A DNA stretch of 64,000 nt from JAWXBA01 sp048499805 (GTDB lineage Bacteria > Gemmatimonadota > Gemmatimonadetes > Gemmatimonadales > GWC2-71-9): the NCBI GenBank assembly GCA_048499805.1, contig JASNZF010000001.1, forward strand, positions 496,001-560,000. Direction: 5' to 3'. Each line of letters starts with the position of its first letter. The stretch's first letter is position 1. Positions 24,168 to 32,367 of the stretch are shown here, one piece after another. Under the pieces are notes generated by a model. It saw only the letters and a program-made list of their open reading frames with translations, ran no database searches and was not told where the DNA came from. The translations under genes and the position numbers were made by a program.

Positions 24168-25625
24168 ATGTCTGTACTACGTTCGGGCGCGGGACTGACA
24201 TTTGACGATGTCCTCCTGGTTCCCCGCCATTCGACCGTCCATCCCCGGGACGTGTCCACCGCCAGCTTCCTCACGCGCCAGATTCCACTCCAGATCCCCC
24301 TGATTTCGGCCGCCATGGACACGGTGACCGAGTCCGAGATGGCCATCGCCATGGCCCGCTCCGGCGGGATCGGGGTCATCCACAAGAACATGGCGATCGA
24401 CCGCCAGGCCGCCGAGATCGACCGGGTCAAGCGGAGCGAGAGCGGGATGATCCTCAACCCGATCACCCTGGGTCCCGACCGGCCGGTGCGCGAGGCGCAT
24501 GCCCTCATGCGGCGGTTCCGGATCAGCGGGGTACCGATCGTGGACGGCCAGGGTCGGCTGATCGGGATCATCACCAACCGCGACCTCCAGTTCGAGCGCA
24601 ACCTCGACCAGCCGATCTCGCAGGCGATGACCAAGGACAAGCTGGTCACCGCCCCCGTGGGCACCGACCTCGACGAGGCCGAGCGGATCCTGGCCCGGCA
24701 CCGGATCGAGAAGCTGCCGGTGGTCGACGGCGAGGGGGTCCTCAAGGGGCTGATCACCGTCAAGGACATCTTCAAGCGCCAGCAGCACCCCAACGCCAAC
24801 AAGGACCAGCACGGCCGGCTCCGGGTCGCCGGGGCGCTGGGCGCCGGTCCCGACACCCGCGACCGCGCCAAGGCCCTGCTCGCGGCCGGTGCCGACGTCC
24901 TGGTCGTCGATTCCGCCCACGGGCATTCCGACGGGGTCCTCAAGACGCTGGACATGCTGCGCGAGGCGTTTCCGGACACCCAGCTGATCGGTGGCAACAT
25001 CGCCACCGAGGAGGGGGCCCGGGAAATGGTCCGGCGCGGTGTCGACGCGATCAAGGTGGGGATCGGTCCGGGCAGCATCTGCACCACCCGCGTCGTGACC
25101 GGCGTCGGGGTCCCCCAGATCACCGCCATCCAGGATGCGGTCCGCGGTGCCGGCGACGTGCCGGTCATTGCCGATGGCGGCGTCAAGTACTCGGGCGACG
25201 TGGTGAAGGCGCTCGCGGCGGGCGCGGCCTCGGTGATGATGGGCTCGATGCTGGCCGGCACCGAGGAGAGTCCGGGCGAGTCGATCCTGGCCGAAGGGCG
25301 CCGCTTCAAGATGATCCGCGGCATGGGCAGCCTCGCCGCCATGCAGGACGGCTCCGCCGACCGCTACTTCCAGGACGGCGAGCTGTCGCCGTCGAAGATG
25401 GTCCCCGAGGGAATCGAGGGACGGGTGCCCTACCGCGGCCCGGTGGGCGATGTCCTCTTCCAGATGGTGGGCGGACTGCGGAGCGGCATGGGCTACTGCG
25501 GCGTGGCCGACATTCCCGGGCTCCAGTCCGAGACCGAGTTCGTCCAGATCACGGCGGCGGGGCTGCGCGAGTCGCACCCGCACGACGTGACGATCACCCG
25601 TGAGGCGCCGAATTACAGTACGTGA
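24168..25625 (+). CDS. guaB: IMP dehydrogenase
   Basis: A 485-residue protein with the usual bacterial layout: a TIM barrel interrupted by two CBS domains (about 95-210). The catalytic loop GIGPGSICTTRVVTG contains the active Cys. NAD/IMP-binding parts include VVDSAHGHS and ADGGVKYSGDVVKALAAGA (split by family spacing). It makes XMP, the committed step to GMP. A heptamer array follows directly after the stop. Confidence 0.97.
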   Translation: MSVLRSGAGLTFDDVLLVPRHSTVHPRDVSTASFLTRQIPLQIPLISAAMDTVTESEMAIAMARSGGIGVIHKNMAIDRQAAEIDRVKRSESGMILNPITLGPDRPVREAHALMRRFRISGVPIVDGQGRLIGIITNRDLQFERNLDQPISQAMTKDKLVTAPVGTDLDEAERILARHRIEKLPVVDGEGVLKGLITVKDIFKRQQHPNANKDQHGRLRVAGALGAGPDTRDRAKALLAAGADVLVVDSAHGHSDGVLKTLDMLREAFPDTQLIGGNIATEEGAREMVRRGVDAIKVGIGPGSICTTRVVTGVGVPQITAIQDAVRGAGDVPVIADGGVKYSGDVVKALAAGAASVMMGSMLAGTEESPGESILAEGRRFKMIRGMGSLAAMQDGSADRYFQDGELSPSKMVPEGIEGRVPYRGPVGDVLFQMVGGLRSGMGYCGVADIPGLQSETEFVQITAAGLRESHPHDVTITREAPNYST

Positions 25626-25630
25626 GCGAT

Positions 25631-25702
25631 GAGAAGCGAGAAGCGAGAAGGGAGAAGGGAGAAGGGAGAGGTAAGAGGTAAGAGGTAAGAGGGTGAGAGG
25701 GT
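25631..25702. repeat. Heptamer array after guaB (locus A3)
   Basis: A run of about ten 7-mers that drift along the array: GAGAAGC twice, GAGAAGG three times, then GAGGTAA three times and GAGGGTG-like units. GAGGTAA is the exact reverse complement of the unit at locus A6. No facing arm is visible here. The rest of the 25626-25841 gap is G-rich and then unremarkable up to the GGAGG of the transporter gene. Confidence 0.75.
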
Positions 25703-25841
25703 GGGGGGGCGGGGGCAGGGGCGCAACACGGCGGCAGGCAATTCCGTAGGGTTCTGACGGGTCGGCACCTCCGGCCCGGATCACCAAGGCATCGGGCATT
25801 CGACTCCCCTCAACCTGTCCGGTCTCCCGGACGGAGGACCT

Positions 25842-27422
25842 GTGAGCGAGACCGCCGCACCCCGGGAACAATGGGGCTCGCGCATCGGCTTGATCCTGGC
25901 CATGGCCGGCAACGCCGTCGGATTGGGCAATTTCCTGCGGTTCCCCCGCCAGGCCGTCGAAAACGGCGGCGGGACGTTCATGATTCCCTACTTCATCGCC
26001 TTCCTCCTGGTCGGCATCCCGCTGATGTGGATCGAGTGGGGGGTGGGGCGCCACGGGGGGCAGCGGGGTCACGGCTCCCTCCCCGGGATGTTCCACAGCA
26101 TCTGGGACCATCCGGTGTCCAAGTACCTCGGCGTGCTCGGCCTCTTCCTCCCGCTGGTGGTGCTGACCTACTACTGCTACATCGAATCGTGGACCCTGGC
26201 CTGGACCTTCTTTTCGGCGACGGGCCGGACCGCCGGGCTCGACCAGGCGGGGATGCAGGCGTTCTTCGGCAGCTACGTGAACCTGGAGAACGGCTCCGTC
26301 CACGGCTTCTGGACCCCGTTCCTGTTCTTCTTCATCACCATCGCGGTGAACTTCTGGGTCATGAGCAAGGGGCTCACGGCCGGGATCGAGAAGCTGGCCA
26401 AGATCGGCATGCCGATCCTCTTCGTCTTCGCCGCGATCCTGGTGGTCCGGGTGCTGACGCTGGGCGACCAGACGGTCATGATTGACGGGGTGGCCACCGT
26501 CACCAATCCGCTCCAGGGCCTCAATTTCATGTATTCCCCGGACTGGTCAAAGCTCGCCGAGCCCAAGGTCTGGCTCGCCGCCACCGGGCAGATCTTCTTC
26601 ACGCTCTCGGTCGGGATGGGCTCGCTGCAGGCCTATGCCTCCTACCTGACCAAGAAGGACGACCTGGCACTCTCCGGCATCGCCACCGCCTCCACCAATG
26701 AGGCGGCCGAGGTCGTGCTCGGCGGTTCCCTCGCCATCCCCGCCATCGTGGCGTTCTTCGGGGTGACCGGCGCGGTGATGATCGCCCGGCAGGGGAGCTT
26801 CGACCTGGGCTTCATTGCGATGCCCCTGGTCTTCAACCAGCTTCCCGGCGGGGCCATGATGGCCACCGGAGCCGGCCTGATGTGGTTTGGGCTGCTGTTC
26901 TTCGCCGGGATCACGTCCTCGGTGGCCATGGCCACCCCGGCGCTGTCATTTGTCGAGGAGAACTTCGGCTGGCGGCGCCAGAAGACGGTCCTGGCCCTGG
27001 GGGGCCTCGTCCTGGCGATGGGCGTGCTCCACATCGTGTACAACACCCGGGGCTTCCTCGACGAGTGGGACTACTGGGCCGGGACCTTTGGGCTGGTGGT
27101 CGTGGCGCTGATCGAGACGATCCTCTTCGTCTGGGTCCTGGGTCCCGACCGGATGTGGAACGAGCTGCACGAGGGTGCCACGATCCGGATCCCGCGGTTC
27201 TACAAGTTTGTGATGACCTATGTGACGCCCCTCTTCCTCCTCGTCATGATGATCTGGTGGACGGTGCAGGATGCCATTCCCACCTTGATGATGGAGGGCG
27301 AGACGCCCGAGCGGCAGGTGGTCCGCTGGGCCTCGCGGGGCCTGATGGTGGTGATCCTCCTGTTCCAGCTGTGGCTCATCAATCGTGCCTGGGCCCGTCG
27401 TGCCCTGGCCGGAAAGGCGTGA
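25842..27422 (+). CDS. Sodium-dependent amino-acid transporter, NSS/SNF family
   Basis: A 526-residue membrane protein with about 12 predicted helices. The NSS signature of helix 1 is present (AGNAVGLGNFLRFP), as are ENGGGTFMIPYF and the helix 6/8 unwound regions typical of LeuT-like symporters. It imports an amino acid with Na+. The GTG at 25842 follows GGAGG. A 43-residue membrane peptide gene starts 3 bp after its stop, resembling the MetP-MetS arrangement, which hints at methionine/alanine-type substrates. Confidence 0.93.
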   Translation: MSETAAPREQWGSRIGLILAMAGNAVGLGNFLRFPRQAVENGGGTFMIPYFIAFLLVGIPLMWIEWGVGRHGGQRGHGSLPGMFHSIWDHPVSKYLGVLGLFLPLVVLTYYCYIESWTLAWTFFSATGRTAGLDQAGMQAFFGSYVNLENGSVHGFWTPFLFFFITIAVNFWVMSKGLTAGIEKLAKIGMPILFVFAAILVVRVLTLGDQTVMIDGVATVTNPLQGLNFMYSPDWSKLAEPKVWLAATGQIFFTLSVGMGSLQAYASYLTKKDDLALSGIATASTNEAAEVVLGGSLAIPAIVAFFGVTGAVMIARQGSFDLGFIAMPLVFNQLPGGAMMATGAGLMWFGLLFFAGITSSVAMATPALSFVEENFGWRRQKTVLALGGLVLAMGVLHIVYNTRGFLDEWDYWAGTFGLVVVALIETILFVWVLGPDRMWNELHEGATIRIPRFYKFVMTYVTPLFLLVMMIWWTVQDAIPTLMMEGETPERQVVRWASRGLMVVILLFQLWLINRAWARRALAGKA

Positions 27423-27425
27423 CCC

Positions 27426-27557
27426 ATGAGCACCACTGCGCTGATCTTCATGGCCGGGGCCTGGACCTTCGTCCTGGCCCTGGTCGGCTGGTCGTACTGG
27501 AAGCTGTTGAGCACCCCCCAGGACGAGAAATTGCCGCCTCCCGGCTCGGCGCCCTGA
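27426..27557 (+). CDS. MetS-like small subunit of the NSS transporter
   Basis: A 43-residue protein with one transmembrane helix (LIFMAGAWTFVLALVGWSYW) and a short Pro-rich cytoplasmic tail. It starts 3 bp after the transporter stop. In Corynebacterium the NSS transporter MetP needs a small single-helix partner, MetS; position, size and topology match that partner. Sequence identity is too short to prove the family. It is below usual gene-calling size limits and easily missed. Confidence 0.75.
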   Translation: MSTTALIFMAGAWTFVLALVGWSYWKLLSTPQDEKLPPPGSAP

Positions 27558-27611
27558 GCGGCCCGGCCGGACAGCCCCCTTCCTCCCTCTTTCCCCGGGA
27601 AGCCCGATACG

Positions 27612-29162
27612 ATGAAGCCTTTCTCCCACCTGACGCTCCATCTCCGACGGCTCTGCGTCGCCTTGCCGCTGCTGGCCCTGCTGCCATGGCGCGCCGCCGC
27701 CGCCCAGGAGGGTGGCTTCATGGGCATGGTCGATGCCGGCGCCGGCGTGGTGGTCAATGCGCTGAGCTCGGTCTTCTTCTATGATGTGATGTTCTGGGAC
27801 GCCGAGCACGCCCTGCCGCTGGTGGTCCTCTGGCTGGTGGTTGGCTCGATCTTCCTGACCTTCCGGATGGGCTTCATCAACCTCCGGGCGTTCAAGCACG
27901 CCGTCAACATCACCCGCGGCAAGTACAGCGATCCCTCCGATGCCGGCGAGGTGAGCCACTTCCAGGCGCTCGCGGCCGCCCTCTCCGCGACCGTCGGCCT
28001 CGGCAACATCGCCGGCGTGGCCATCGCGGTCAGCATCGGCGGGCCCGGCGCCACCTTCTGGATGATCATCGCCGGCCTGATCGGCATGAGCGCCAAGTTC
28101 ACCGAGGTGACGCTCGGCCAGAAATACCGGGAGTTCCGCCCCGACGGCCGGGTCATGGGCGGCGCCATGTTCTACCTCTCCAAGGGCCTTGGCGAGATGG
28201 GGATGCCGAGGCTCGGCCGCGTCCTGGCGGTGATCTTCGCGGTGCTCTGCATCGGTGGCTCCCTGGGCGGCGGGAACACCTTCCAGGTCAACCAGTCGAT
28301 GAACGCCGTGCAGGAGACGATGCCCTGGCTGCTGGCCCAGCCCTGGGCCTACGGCCTGGTCATGGCGACCTTGGTGGGCATCGTCATCATCGGTGGCATC
28401 AAGCGGATTGCCCAGGTGGCCGAGAAGATCGTTCCCGCCATGGTCGGGATCTACGTCCTGGCCGCGCTGTACATCATTTTCAGCAACTTCGGGGCGGTGC
28501 CCGCCGCGTTCGGCACCATCGTCAGCGGCGCCTTCACCCCCGAGGCCGGCTACGGTGGCTTCATCGGCGTGCTGGTGATGGGCTTCCGCCGGGCGGCATT
28601 CTCCAACGAGGCCGGCGCCGGCTCGGCCGCCATCGCCCACTCGGCGGCCCGGACCCCCTATCCGATCCGCGAGGGCCTGGTGGCCCTGCTCGAGCCGTTC
28701 ATTGACACCGTCGTGGTCTGCACCATGACCGCGCTGGTCATCGTCGTGACCGGGGCCTACAACAACCCCGCCTATGCCGACATCATCGCCGGCAGCCAGG
28801 GCGCGGCGCTCACCTCCCGCGCCATGGGCGAGCACCTCGCCTGGTTCCCCTACATCCTGTCGGTCTGCGTGCTCCTCTTCGCCTTCTCGACCATGATCTC
28901 GTGGTCCTACTACGGCGAGCGGTGCTGGAGCTACCTCTTCGGCGATGGCTCCTCGCGGGTGTTCCAGATCCTGTTCGTGATCTTCACCTTTCTCGGCTCG
29001 ATCATTTCATCCCAGAACGTGCTCGACTTCGGCGACCTGATGATCCTCGGCCTGGCCTTCCCCAACCTGCTCGGCCTCTACATCCTGAGCGGCAAGGTCC
29101 GGCGCGACCTGGACGACTACTGGAACCGGTACAAGGCCGGCGAGTTCAAGGTGTACAAGTGA
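27612..29162 (+). CDS. Sodium:alanine symporter family (AGCS) protein
   Basis: A 516-residue transporter with about ten membrane helices. The AGCS motif ALSATVGLGNIAGVAIAV, followed by GGPGATFWM, is clear, as is AFSNEAGAGSAAIAHSAA later on. It imports alanine or glycine with Na+. Unusually for the family, there is an N-terminal signal-peptide-like extension ending AAAAQ before the first conserved helix. It is 54 bp downstream of the MetS-like gene, so two Na+-coupled amino-acid carriers are adjacent. Confidence 0.93.
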   Translation: MKPFSHLTLHLRRLCVALPLLALLPWRAAAAQEGGFMGMVDAGAGVVVNALSSVFFYDVMFWDAEHALPLVVLWLVVGSIFLTFRMGFINLRAFKHAVNITRGKYSDPSDAGEVSHFQALAAALSATVGLGNIAGVAIAVSIGGPGATFWMIIAGLIGMSAKFTEVTLGQKYREFRPDGRVMGGAMFYLSKGLGEMGMPRLGRVLAVIFAVLCIGGSLGGGNTFQVNQSMNAVQETMPWLLAQPWAYGLVMATLVGIVIIGGIKRIAQVAEKIVPAMVGIYVLAALYIIFSNFGAVPAAFGTIVSGAFTPEAGYGGFIGVLVMGFRRAAFSNEAGAGSAAIAHSAARTPYPIREGLVALLEPFIDTVVVCTMTALVIVVTGAYNNPAYADIIAGSQGAALTSRAMGEHLAWFPYILSVCVLLFAFSTMISWSYYGERCWSYLFGDGSSRVFQILFVIFTFLGSIISSQNVLDFGDLMILGLAFPNLLGLYILSGKVRRDLDDYWNRYKAGEFKVYK

Positions 29163-29346
29163 AGTGAGCAGGGAGAAGCGAGCAGCACGAAGTGGATAGG
29201 AATCCACGGGTTGTGATGACAGCGAGGGGCCCGGGCGACACCGCATTGCGGTCGTTCGGGCCCTCTCCGTTGCCGGTTTTCCACCGGTCCCAGGTCTTCG
29301 TGGTCGCTCCACGCTGCTCCCTTCTCCCTCCTCGCTTCTCCCTTAT
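29161..29346. repeat. Inverted pair of heptamer arrays (locus A4)
   Basis: Left arm (29161-29195): GAAGTGA, GCAGGGA, GAAGCGA, GCAGCAC, GAAGTGG. Right arm (29312-29346): CGCTGCT, CCCTTCT, CCCTCCT, CGCTTCT, CCCTTAT. The left arm begins within the AGCS stop codon. The loop of about 115 bp has its own hairpin (GAGGGGCCCG near 29222 facing CGGGCCCTCTC near 29258). The right arm runs into a TATCTT 5 bp before the nrnA ATG. Confidence 0.75.
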
Positions 29347-29349
29347 CTT
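29344..29349 (+). promoter_or_regulatory. Possible -10 element of a leaderless nrnA transcript
   Basis: TATCTT ends 5 bp before the nrnA ATG at 29355, the same spacing as at other putative leaderless genes here. It overlaps the right arm of array A4. There is no convincing -35 hexamer. Confidence 0.3.
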
Positions 29350-29354
29350 CTGTC

Positions 29355-30380
29355 ATGAGCATTTCCCTCCCCGCCGAAAAGATCCTCGCAGCCCAGGCGG
29401 TCAGTGCCCTGCTGGTGCCCGGCCGCCGGATCGTCCTGACCACCCATGTCAATCCCGATGGCGACGGCCTCGGCAGCGAGGTCGGTCTCGCGCTCTGCCT
29501 CCGCGCCCGGGGGGTGGACGTCGTGATTGCCAATCCGACCCCGACACCACCCCGGTTCGAGTTCCTCTTCCGCGACCACCCCGGGCTCGACCGCACCGCC
29601 GATGCGGTCAAGGTGCTGCGGCGGGCCGATGCCATCGTCGTGCTGGACATTGCCGACCTGGGGCGCCTGGGCATGCTTGGCGGCACCGTCCGCGATGCCG
29701 GCGTGCCGGTGGCCTGCGTCGACCACCATGTCAGTCCCGGCACCCTGCCCGACGGGCCCCGGTACGTCGATGCCACCGCCGCCGCGACCGGTGAGCTGAT
29801 CTATGAGATCGCCAAGGCGTGCGACTGGACGATCTCCAGCGAGGCCGCCCGGGCCCTCTACGTGGCCCTGCTGACCGATACCGGGGGGTTCCGCTTCTCC
29901 AATACCCACCCGCGCACCCTTCGGATCGCCGCCGACCTCCTGGAGACCGGCATCGAGCCCGAGTCGGTCTACCTCGACGTGTATGCCAACGCGCCCGCGG
30001 GACGGCCGCGGCTCCTGGCCGAGGCGCTGCTGACCCTGGTGGTCGAGGAGGACGCCGGCCTGGCGTGGGTGACGGTGCCGCCCGGCGCGGTGGAACGGCA
30101 CGGGGTGACCGCCGACGACCTCGAGGGGATCGTGGAGTTCCCGCGCTCGATCGCCGGGATGCGGATGGCGATGCTGTTCCGCGAGATCCACCAGGGCCGG
30201 GTCAAGGTGTCGCTCCGGTCGGTGGGGAACGTGGACGTAGCGGCGTTTGCCAGGCAGTTTGGCGGTGGTGGGCACACCAAGGCCGCCGGGGTGTCGCTCG
30301 AAGGGAGCCTGGCCGAGGTGCAGCAGCAGGTCCTGGCCGCCGCGCGGGAATACCTGATGGCGGCGGCGATCGGAAGCTGA
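29355..30380 (+). CDS. nrnA: Bifunctional oligoribonuclease / PAP phosphatase (DHH family)
   Basis: A 341-residue DHH-DHHA1 phosphoesterase of NrnA length. Metal-binding motifs are present in order: HVNPDGDGLGS, a D in VLDIADLGR, VDHHVSPG (the DHH motif) and TDTGGFRFSN. The C-terminal DHHA1 domain ends with the substrate-binding GGGGHTKAAG. NrnA degrades nano-RNAs and dephosphorylates pAp in the cytoplasm. Confidence 0.92.
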   Translation: MSISLPAEKILAAQAVSALLVPGRRIVLTTHVNPDGDGLGSEVGLALCLRARGVDVVIANPTPTPPRFEFLFRDHPGLDRTADAVKVLRRADAIVVLDIADLGRLGMLGGTVRDAGVPVACVDHHVSPGTLPDGPRYVDATAAATGELIYEIAKACDWTISSEAARALYVALLTDTGGFRFSNTHPRTLRIAADLLETGIEPESVYLDVYANAPAGRPRLLAEALLTLVVEEDAGLAWVTVPPGAVERHGVTADDLEGIVEFPRSIAGMRMAMLFREIHQGRVKVSLRSVGNVDVAAFARQFGGGGHTKAAGVSLEGSLAEVQQQVLAAAREYLMAAAIGS

Positions 30381-30483
30381 CCCCGCGCACCCCGGCATCC
30401 CGACTATATTGGTAGGATTAGGGCCATGGTGAGGAGGGCTGCTGCCTCCCTCGCCCGGCGCTCCCTCGGCATCAGGATGGACC

Positions 30484-30726
30484 GTGACGACGCAAGTGAA
30501 TGTGCTGGACCGGATTGAGGCGACGCTGGACACCCTGCGTCCCTACATCGCCTCCCACCGGGGGTCGGTGGAGATCATCGATTTCGACGAGAGCGACGGG
30601 ACACTGCTGCTGCGACTCGGCGGGACCTGCCAGGGCTGCGCGGCCAGCACGATCACCCTGAAGCAGGGGATCGAAGTCCGCATGCGCGAGCATGTGCCGG
30701 AGGTACGGGCGGTGATGTCGGTCTAG
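30484..30726 (+). CDS. NifU C-terminal-domain iron-sulfur scaffold protein
   Basis: An 80-residue single-domain protein with the Nfu/NifU-C motif (GTCQGCAAS) that holds a labile Fe-S cluster between two subunits. It also has the family's GSVEIIDFDE and the ITLKQGIE helix. It presumably carries clusters to target enzymes. An ApbC/Mrp carrier gene follows 338 bp downstream, beyond a repeat element, so the two Fe-S genes form a functional group. The start is a GTG at 30484; a TATATT at 30405 could be part of its promoter. Confidence 0.9.
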   Translation: MTTQVNVLDRIEATLDTLRPYIASHRGSVEIIDFDESDGTLLLRLGGTCQGCAASTITLKQGIEVRMREHVPEVRAVMSV

Positions 30727-30758
30727 CGGGCACCGTGCATTTGGCGGGGCTGGCGGAG

Positions 30759-30994
30759 CCACGGATTGCGCGGATTGACACGGATCGAAGCTCCCCATCC
30801 AGCCGGGGGTTGAGGCCCAGGCAAGACTCCTGCCTTGATGGTGAACGCTTCCACCCTTTGGATTCTGTTCGCTGGAGCCGCGATTGGTATTTTCAACCGG
30901 ATGCTGCTGTCTACCACCTGAATCACGTGCGCCACTCTGAGCCGCGATGCCGAAGCGGCAACGACCGATCCGCGCCAATCCGTGCAATCCGTGG
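30759..30994. repeat. 236-bp element with CACGGATT inverted ends (copy B1)
   Basis: It fills most of the gap between the NifU-like gene and apbC. The left end (30759-30787) and right end (30966-30994) are near-perfect inverted repeats of about 29 bp (about 26 matches), each made of three drifted CACGGATTN units. The interior has no coding sequence and differs from the other copies. No transposase is present. Confidence 0.8.
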
Positions 30995-31064
30995 CGAATT
31001 CCTTGAACGCGCGCACTCCATAGAGCACAGTGACACAAACCATGCATGACCGTAGAGGACTAAC

Positions 31065-32171
31065 GTGACGAATACACTCGAGGGCCGCGTCATCGCGGCA
31101 CTCTCCAGGATCCAGAACCCCCGCCTCGAGAACGACCTCTTTTCCGCCGGGATGATCCGCGACCTCAAGGTCTCGGAGGACGGGGCCGTCAGCTTCACCT
31201 TCCTCCTGGGACGGGAAGATCCGGGCACCCTGGTGCGCGAGGCCCGCAAGGCGGTCAGCGCCCTCGAGGGCGTCCGCGCCGACGGGGTCAAGATCAGCGT
31301 GACCGATCCCGCCGGCCCGGCCAAGACCACCCACGGGCCGCCCCAGTCGGTGGCCGCCAACGTCCCCGCCCAGACCCCGACCGACATGCCGGGGCTCGGC
31401 AAGGTCATCGCGATATCGTCCGGCAAGGGCGGGGTGGGGAAGAGCACCGTCGCCGCGAACCTGGCGGTGGCGCTGGCCCAGGCCGGCTATCGGGTGGGGA
31501 TCATGGATGCCGACGTCTATGGCCCCAACATTCCGCGGATGTTCGGGGTGTTCGAGAAGCCGCCAGTGGTTGAAGGGAAGATCATCCCGCTCGAGGCGCA
31601 CGGGGTCAAGCTGATGTCGATCGGCTTCCTGATCGATCGCGACGCGCCGGCCATCTGGCGTGGCCCAATCATCATGAAGATCATCAACCAGTTCCTGCGC
31701 GACGTGCAGTGGGGGGAGCTCGACTACTTCCTGGTGGACATGCCCCCGGGCACTGGCGACGCCCAGCTCTCGCTGGTGCAGTCGATCGCCGTCTCGGGAG
31801 CGGTCATCGTCACCACCCCGCAGGAAGTGGCGGTGGGTGACGCGCTGCGCGGGGCCAAGATGTTCGAGAAGGTCAACGTCCCGGTGCTCGGCGTCGTAGA
31901 GAACATGAGTCCATTCACCGACCCGGCCAGCGGGGCCACCGTCAGCTTCTTCGGCGAGGGCGGCGGCCGGCGCCTCGCCGAAGAACTGGCGGTGCCGCTC
32001 ATGGCCGAGGTGCCGCTCCAACCGAAGCTGGCGGATCACGCCGATGTGGGCGAGCCGATCATGGTCGCCGACCCGATGAGCCCGGCGGGGCAGGCGCTCC
32101 AGCGCGCCACCGAGGCCCTGATCCAGCGCGCCGGCGAAGTCGGCGTGGTGATGCCGATCATGCGGGGGTAG
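31065..32171 (+). CDS. apbC: Mrp/ApbC-family Fe-S cluster carrier ATPase lacking the CxxC motif
   Basis: A 368-residue protein with an N-terminal MIP18 (DUF59) domain (about 1-85) and a deviant Walker A, SSGKGGVGKSTVAANLAVAL. Switch regions (MDADVYGPN, DMPPGTGD) are intact. In the family, ENMS is followed by a CPxC motif that binds the shared [4Fe-4S] cluster; here it reads ENMSPFTDPASG, with no Cys at either position. So it may act as an ATPase without its own cluster, or bind it elsewhere. GTG start after AGAGGA. Confidence 0.92.
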   Translation: MTNTLEGRVIAALSRIQNPRLENDLFSAGMIRDLKVSEDGAVSFTFLLGREDPGTLVREARKAVSALEGVRADGVKISVTDPAGPAKTTHGPPQSVAANVPAQTPTDMPGLGKVIAISSGKGGVGKSTVAANLAVALAQAGYRVGIMDADVYGPNIPRMFGVFEKPPVVEGKIIPLEAHGVKLMSIGFLIDRDAPAIWRGPIIMKIINQFLRDVQWGELDYFLVDMPPGTGDAQLSLVQSIAVSGAVIVTTPQEVAVGDALRGAKMFEKVNVPVLGVVENMSPFTDPASGATVSFFGEGGGRRLAEELAVPLMAEVPLQPKLADHADVGEPIMVADPMSPAGQALQRATEALIQRAGEVGVVMPIMRG

Positions 32172-32176
32172 GGGGC

Positions 32177-32204
32177 GGGGAATGGGGAATGGGGAACGGG
32201 GGGG
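32177..32204. repeat. Short heptamer array after apbC (locus A7)
   Basis: GGGGAAT twice, GGGGAAC and a G-run form four 7-bp steps just after the apbC stop. There is no facing arm. Confidence 0.5.
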
Positions 32205-32280
32205 GATGATGTAGTCGCCGGGGTGGGAGCCATCCCGCCTGGCGCGCTGGACTGCGGCCTTCGGGCCGTTCGGGGAGTGG

Positions 32281-32309
32281 TTACGCTGGCGCCCCGAAAA
32301 TGCTAACCT
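32281..32309 (+). promoter_or_regulatory. Possible sigma-70-like promoter of the amidohydrolase pair
   Basis: TTACGC (32281-32286), a 17-bp spacer and TAACCT (32304-32309) would start a transcript near 32316, giving a leader of about 50 bases before the GTG at 32368. Confidence 0.35.
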
Positions 32310-32367
32310 TCGTGACCCGCCGGGGAACGCAACGCGCGGGGGACTCCAACCCATCCAGGGGACTGCC

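Noticed and set aside
24177..26303. A 708-codon minus-strand frame opposite guaB and the NSS transporter
   Set aside because: Antisense to two certain genes and crossing repeat A3; composition is that of a shadow frame.
30426..30516. A small frame beginning ATG at 30426 ahead of the NifU-like gene
   Set aside because: It overlaps the NifU-like gene in another frame, and its Arg/Ala-rich product resembles nothing known. The promoter evidence is also weak.
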